DNA from: Cololabis saira
Taxonomy: Eukaryota > Chordata > Actinopteri > Beloniformes > Belonidae
Direction of reading: 5' to 3'
Length of the DNA: 64,000 bases
NCBI RefSeq assembly: GCF_033807715.1
Contig: NC_084591.1
Span: 48,460,915-48,524,914, forward strand
Below are positions 63,705 through 64,000 of the stretch, one piece after another (the first letter of the stretch is position 1; every line of letters begins with the position of its first letter). The position numbers were made by a program, and so were the translations under genes. Below the pieces are notes generated by a model. That model did no database searches. It saw nothing but the letters and a program-made list of their open reading frames with translations, and was not told the DNA's origin.

Positions 63705-64000
63705 AGGAGGCTGTAGGGGAGGCTGTAGGGGAGGCTGTAGGGGAGGCTGTAGGGGAGGCTGTAGGGGAGGCTGTAGGGGAGACTGTAGAGGAGGCTGTAG
63801 AGGAGACTGTAGGGGAGGCTGTAGGGGAGGCTGTAGGGGAGGCTGTAGGGGAGGCTGTAGGGGAGGCTGTAGAGGAGGCTGTAGGGGAGGCTGTAGGGGA
63901 GGCTGTAGGGGAGGCTGTAGGGGAGGCTGTAGGGGAGGCTGTAGGGGAGGCTGTAGGGGAGACTGTAGAGGAGGCTGTAGAGGAGACTGTAGGGGAGGCT
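63705..64000 (+). repeat. 12-bp minisatellite (unit GGCTGTAGGGGA) with 180-bp higher-order period
   Basis: Continuous 12-bp tandem array in intron 46, reaching the window edge. Variant units (GACTGTAGAGGA type) recur with a 180-bp spacing: 63721-63820 is repeated exactly at 63901-64000. Confidence 0.95.

Overview
The window is vertebrate, and almost certainly teleost fish, nuclear DNA. One host gene is visible: the + strand gene for CNOT1, the large scaffold subunit of the CCR4-NOT deadenylase complex. It is split into many small exons with GT-AG introns. The fish assignment rests on the repeats: fish-type hAT, PIF/Harbinger, Tc1/mariner and TTAA-flanked miniature elements, an L1-clade LINE, and a Gypsy gag fragment. 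The species cannot be read from the sequence.

Layout. Positions 1-15169 are an upstream block with no recognisable host gene. It is made of nested transposons: a Harbinger-like composite (15-2979), a broken retroelement gag-like gene split by a Harbinger element (3143-5323), a LINE 3' tail, a full-length minus-strand L1 (6122-11845) with a 17-bp target-site duplication, and a three-level nest of hAT in hAT with a Gypsy element inside (12463-15169). The nest ends where the CpG-rich cnot1 promoter and first exon begin (15170-15394). Exon 2 (18180-18477) carries the start codon at 18376. Forty-five coding exons then run to 63691, giving 6781 nt (2260 codons plus one base) with consistent phase at every junction. 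About 116 C-terminal residues (by comparison with the 2376-residue human protein) lie beyond the right edge.

Protein. In order the exons encode the N-terminal HEAT region (CNOT10/CNOT11 docking), the TTP-binding HEAT segment, the MIF4G domain (docks the CNOT7/8 deadenylases and DDX6), a Thr-rich linker, the CNOT9-binding DUF3819 region, a connector, and most of the NOT1 superfamily homology domain (CNOT2/CNOT3). No frameshift or stop was found in the coding exons.

Introns. Most long introns are largely transposon. Many elements have intact target-site duplications, so nested order can be read. Several sit within about 10-80 bp of splice sites. Some element cores have expanded into minisatellites. 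I found no prokaryotic-type or otherwise undescribed gene system. The more unusual items are the transposon nest against the promoter, a perfect 42-bp palindrome in intron 1, overlapping upstream ORFs, a 21-nt tandem splice donor in exon 19, and satellite arrays growing out of transposon cores.
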